Shown in pieces: positions 62,948 to 64,000 of a DNA stretch of 64,000 bases. Below the pieces are notes generated by a model that made no database searches, had not been told where the DNA came from, and saw only the letters and a program-made list of their open reading frames with translations. The stretch lies in assembly GCA_021773135.1 (NCBI GenBank), contig JAJFKP010000010.1:1-64000 (forward strand). The letters run 5' to 3'. Positions within the stretch are counted from its first letter, which is position 1; every line of letters begins with the position of its first letter. The DNA comes from Woeseiaceae bacterium (GTDB lineage: Bacteria > Pseudomonadota > Gammaproteobacteria > Steroidobacterales > Woeseiaceae). The translations under genes were made by a program, and so were the position numbers.

Positions 62948-64000
62948 TCAGAACTGGAATTTGGCGCCTATCTGAATCTTGTAAACTGATTGGGTGCCAA
63001 AGAATCCCGCGGGTGTGATGCCGTCCTGGAAATTGTCGAACGAACCGTAAACGTACTGGCCGTTCGAGTTCAGCGAGACACTGTCGACTGCGGTAAAGTT
63101 GAACGGGAAAAATACCTGTTCGACGACACCCCAGTCATCATTCAGCAGGTTGCCAAGATTCTCGATGTCGAGGAACAGATGCATTTTGGATTCGCCTACG
63201 ACCGGAATATCGAACAGGCCGATTTCCTGTTGCAGACGAAGATTGAAACGCACCGCGCCATCGGTTGTGTCATGATTTCTCGGCAAGATGGACCCGCGGA
63301 ATCCTTCGAGACCGGCTGCGGCAATAAACGAGTTGAAATCTGCTTCAAGAGCCGCGTCGTTGACCAATGACCCCGTTGTATTGCTGAAGATTACGTTCGG
63401 ATCACCCAACGTTGGCACATACATTAGCTGGCTGTCGCGCCTCGCGAAAGTACTGTCGCCACCCCAGACGGACGTATCACCCGTTCCTTCTCGCATCGTG
63501 TAGCTGTATGGCTTGCCGGATCGATATTCGAAAAACAGGCTCGCCCGGGTTTCATTATCGGCAAACAGGTCCTTGGACCAGCTAAGCGTGCCGTTGATAC
63601 GATCGGCGATTTCGAAATCAGAGGTCGATAGCTGGCGATTGTTTCTATCGAACGTGGCCGGCCGGCCGTAGTTGGAACTAACCGTCGAGCTCTGCGCAGG
63701 ATTGACGTCCTCGGCATCCATGTGTGTGTAGCTGAACGCGAGATCGAAAAGGCCCGCCCTCGTGTCCCACGACTTGTCGAGACTGAGCGAAAACGTATTT
63801 GAAAATCCTTTGCTGGTGTTGGTTAGCAAGACGTCGTAAACCGGCGGTGTGTCGTAAATAGGTCGACCATCCGGAGCGGTTGCTATCTGGGTCCTGGCCA
63901 GGTCTCTCCACTCGACCGCATCGGCCACGTCTGAAAGCACGATCTCACCGGTCACGAACCACCCATCTCCCAATGCGCCGAGGTCAAATTCGTGCTCAAC
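62948..64000 (-). CDS. TonB-dependent receptor-like outer-membrane protein, C-terminal part
   Basis: The frame is open to the right edge of the window, so the gene begins beyond it; about 350 residues are seen. Beta-barrel strands alternate with long loops: TFSLSLDKSWDTRAGLFDL, RINGTLSWSKDLFAD, RASLFFEYRSGKPYSYTM, HLFLDIENLGNLLND, and the last strand IQIGAKFQF ends in an aromatic residue. The ENLGNLLND segment is typical of Oar-like or carboxypeptidase-regulatory-type TonB receptors. The ligand is unknown and the plug domain is out of view. Confidence 0.78.
   Translation of the reverse strand, partial: VEHEFDLGALGDGWFVTGEIVLSDVADAVEWRDLARTQIATAPDGRPIYDTPPVYDVLLTNTSKGFSNTFSLSLDKSWDTRAGLFDLAFSYTHMDAEDVNPAQSSTVSSNYGRPATFDRNNRQLSTSDFEIADRINGTLSWSKDLFADNETRASLFFEYRSGKPYSYTMREGTGDTSVWGGDSTFARRDSQLMYVPTLGDPNVIFSNTTGSLVNDAALEADFNSFIAAAGLEGFRGSILPRNHDTTDGAVRFNLRLQQEIGLFDIPVVGESKMHLFLDIENLGNLLNDDWGVVEQVFFPFNFTAVDSVSLNSNGQYVYGSFDNFQDGITPAGFFGTQSVYKIQIGAKFQF

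Overview
The window looks like chromosome from a free-living, aerobic, heterotrophic Gram-negative bacterium, most likely a gammaproteobacterium. The evidence is outer-membrane beta-barrel and TonB-receptor fragments at the two edges, many lipoproteins with a lipobox, Tat and Sec exported enzymes, an aa3-type cytochrome oxidase operon, sodium-coupled transporters, and a gene set (DUF6152 protein, YtcJ-like amidohydrolases, NCS1 and hydantoinase genes) common in marine gammaproteobacteria. A family-level placement would be a guess. No rRNA, tRNA, CRISPR array, phage gene or intact insertion sequence was seen.

Left part (1-18.4 kb): a porin-like fragment, a hemerythrin, a reverse-strand operon of DUF6152-YceI fusion, YceI lipoprotein and a third exported protein, then a Na/phosphate cotransporter diverging from an APC permease. 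Next come a Kbp-like BON-LysM protein diverging from an M48 peptidase across a short palindrome, a DUF1272 protein and an exported PepF peptidase. At 12.4-18.4 kb three reverse-strand genes stand apart: a SLOG-like protein with four membrane helices resembling SLATT effectors, a secreted C-type-lectin protein, and a TIR-membrane-TPR protein. This is the part most likely to hold an undescribed sensing or conflict system.

Middle part (18.5-41 kb), nearly all forward: a PDZ protein, phosphatidylserine synthase and a class III aminotransferase, then a tightly packed run of a metalloprotease lipoprotein, a 44-residue accessory protein with an SSS symporter, an unknown 162-residue protein, a Tat-exported flavin amine-oxidase-like enzyme, an NhaC antiporter, a cupin and two exported YtcJ-like amidohydrolases. 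This run resembles one catabolic locus for an amine or amide, with the substrate unknown. An ECF sigma factor with its probable anti-sigma follows, then the oxidase operon (subunit II fused to two cytochrome c domains, subunit I, two subunit III-like proteins, subunit IV), closed by a clear terminator.

Right part (41-64 kb) is dominated by nucleoside and pyrimidine use. deoB stands alone. Small genes follow (two VOC proteins, two small membrane proteins, a tfoX-like gene broken by an in-frame stop, a P1 peptidase, a SWIM-like zinc protein). deoA, a CNT transporter, a nucleoside hydrolase, ribokinase and a hemolysin III-type protein run forward and meet cdd, preA, preT, hydA, an NCS1 transporter and beta-ureidopropionase running in reverse. 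With a deaminase-like lipoprotein and a 5'-nucleotidase lipoprotein nearby, the locus could take nucleotides outside the inner membrane down to beta-amino acids and sugar phosphates. A REP/MITE-like inverted repeat and a terminator separate the nucleotidase from a TonB-receptor-like fragment at the right edge.
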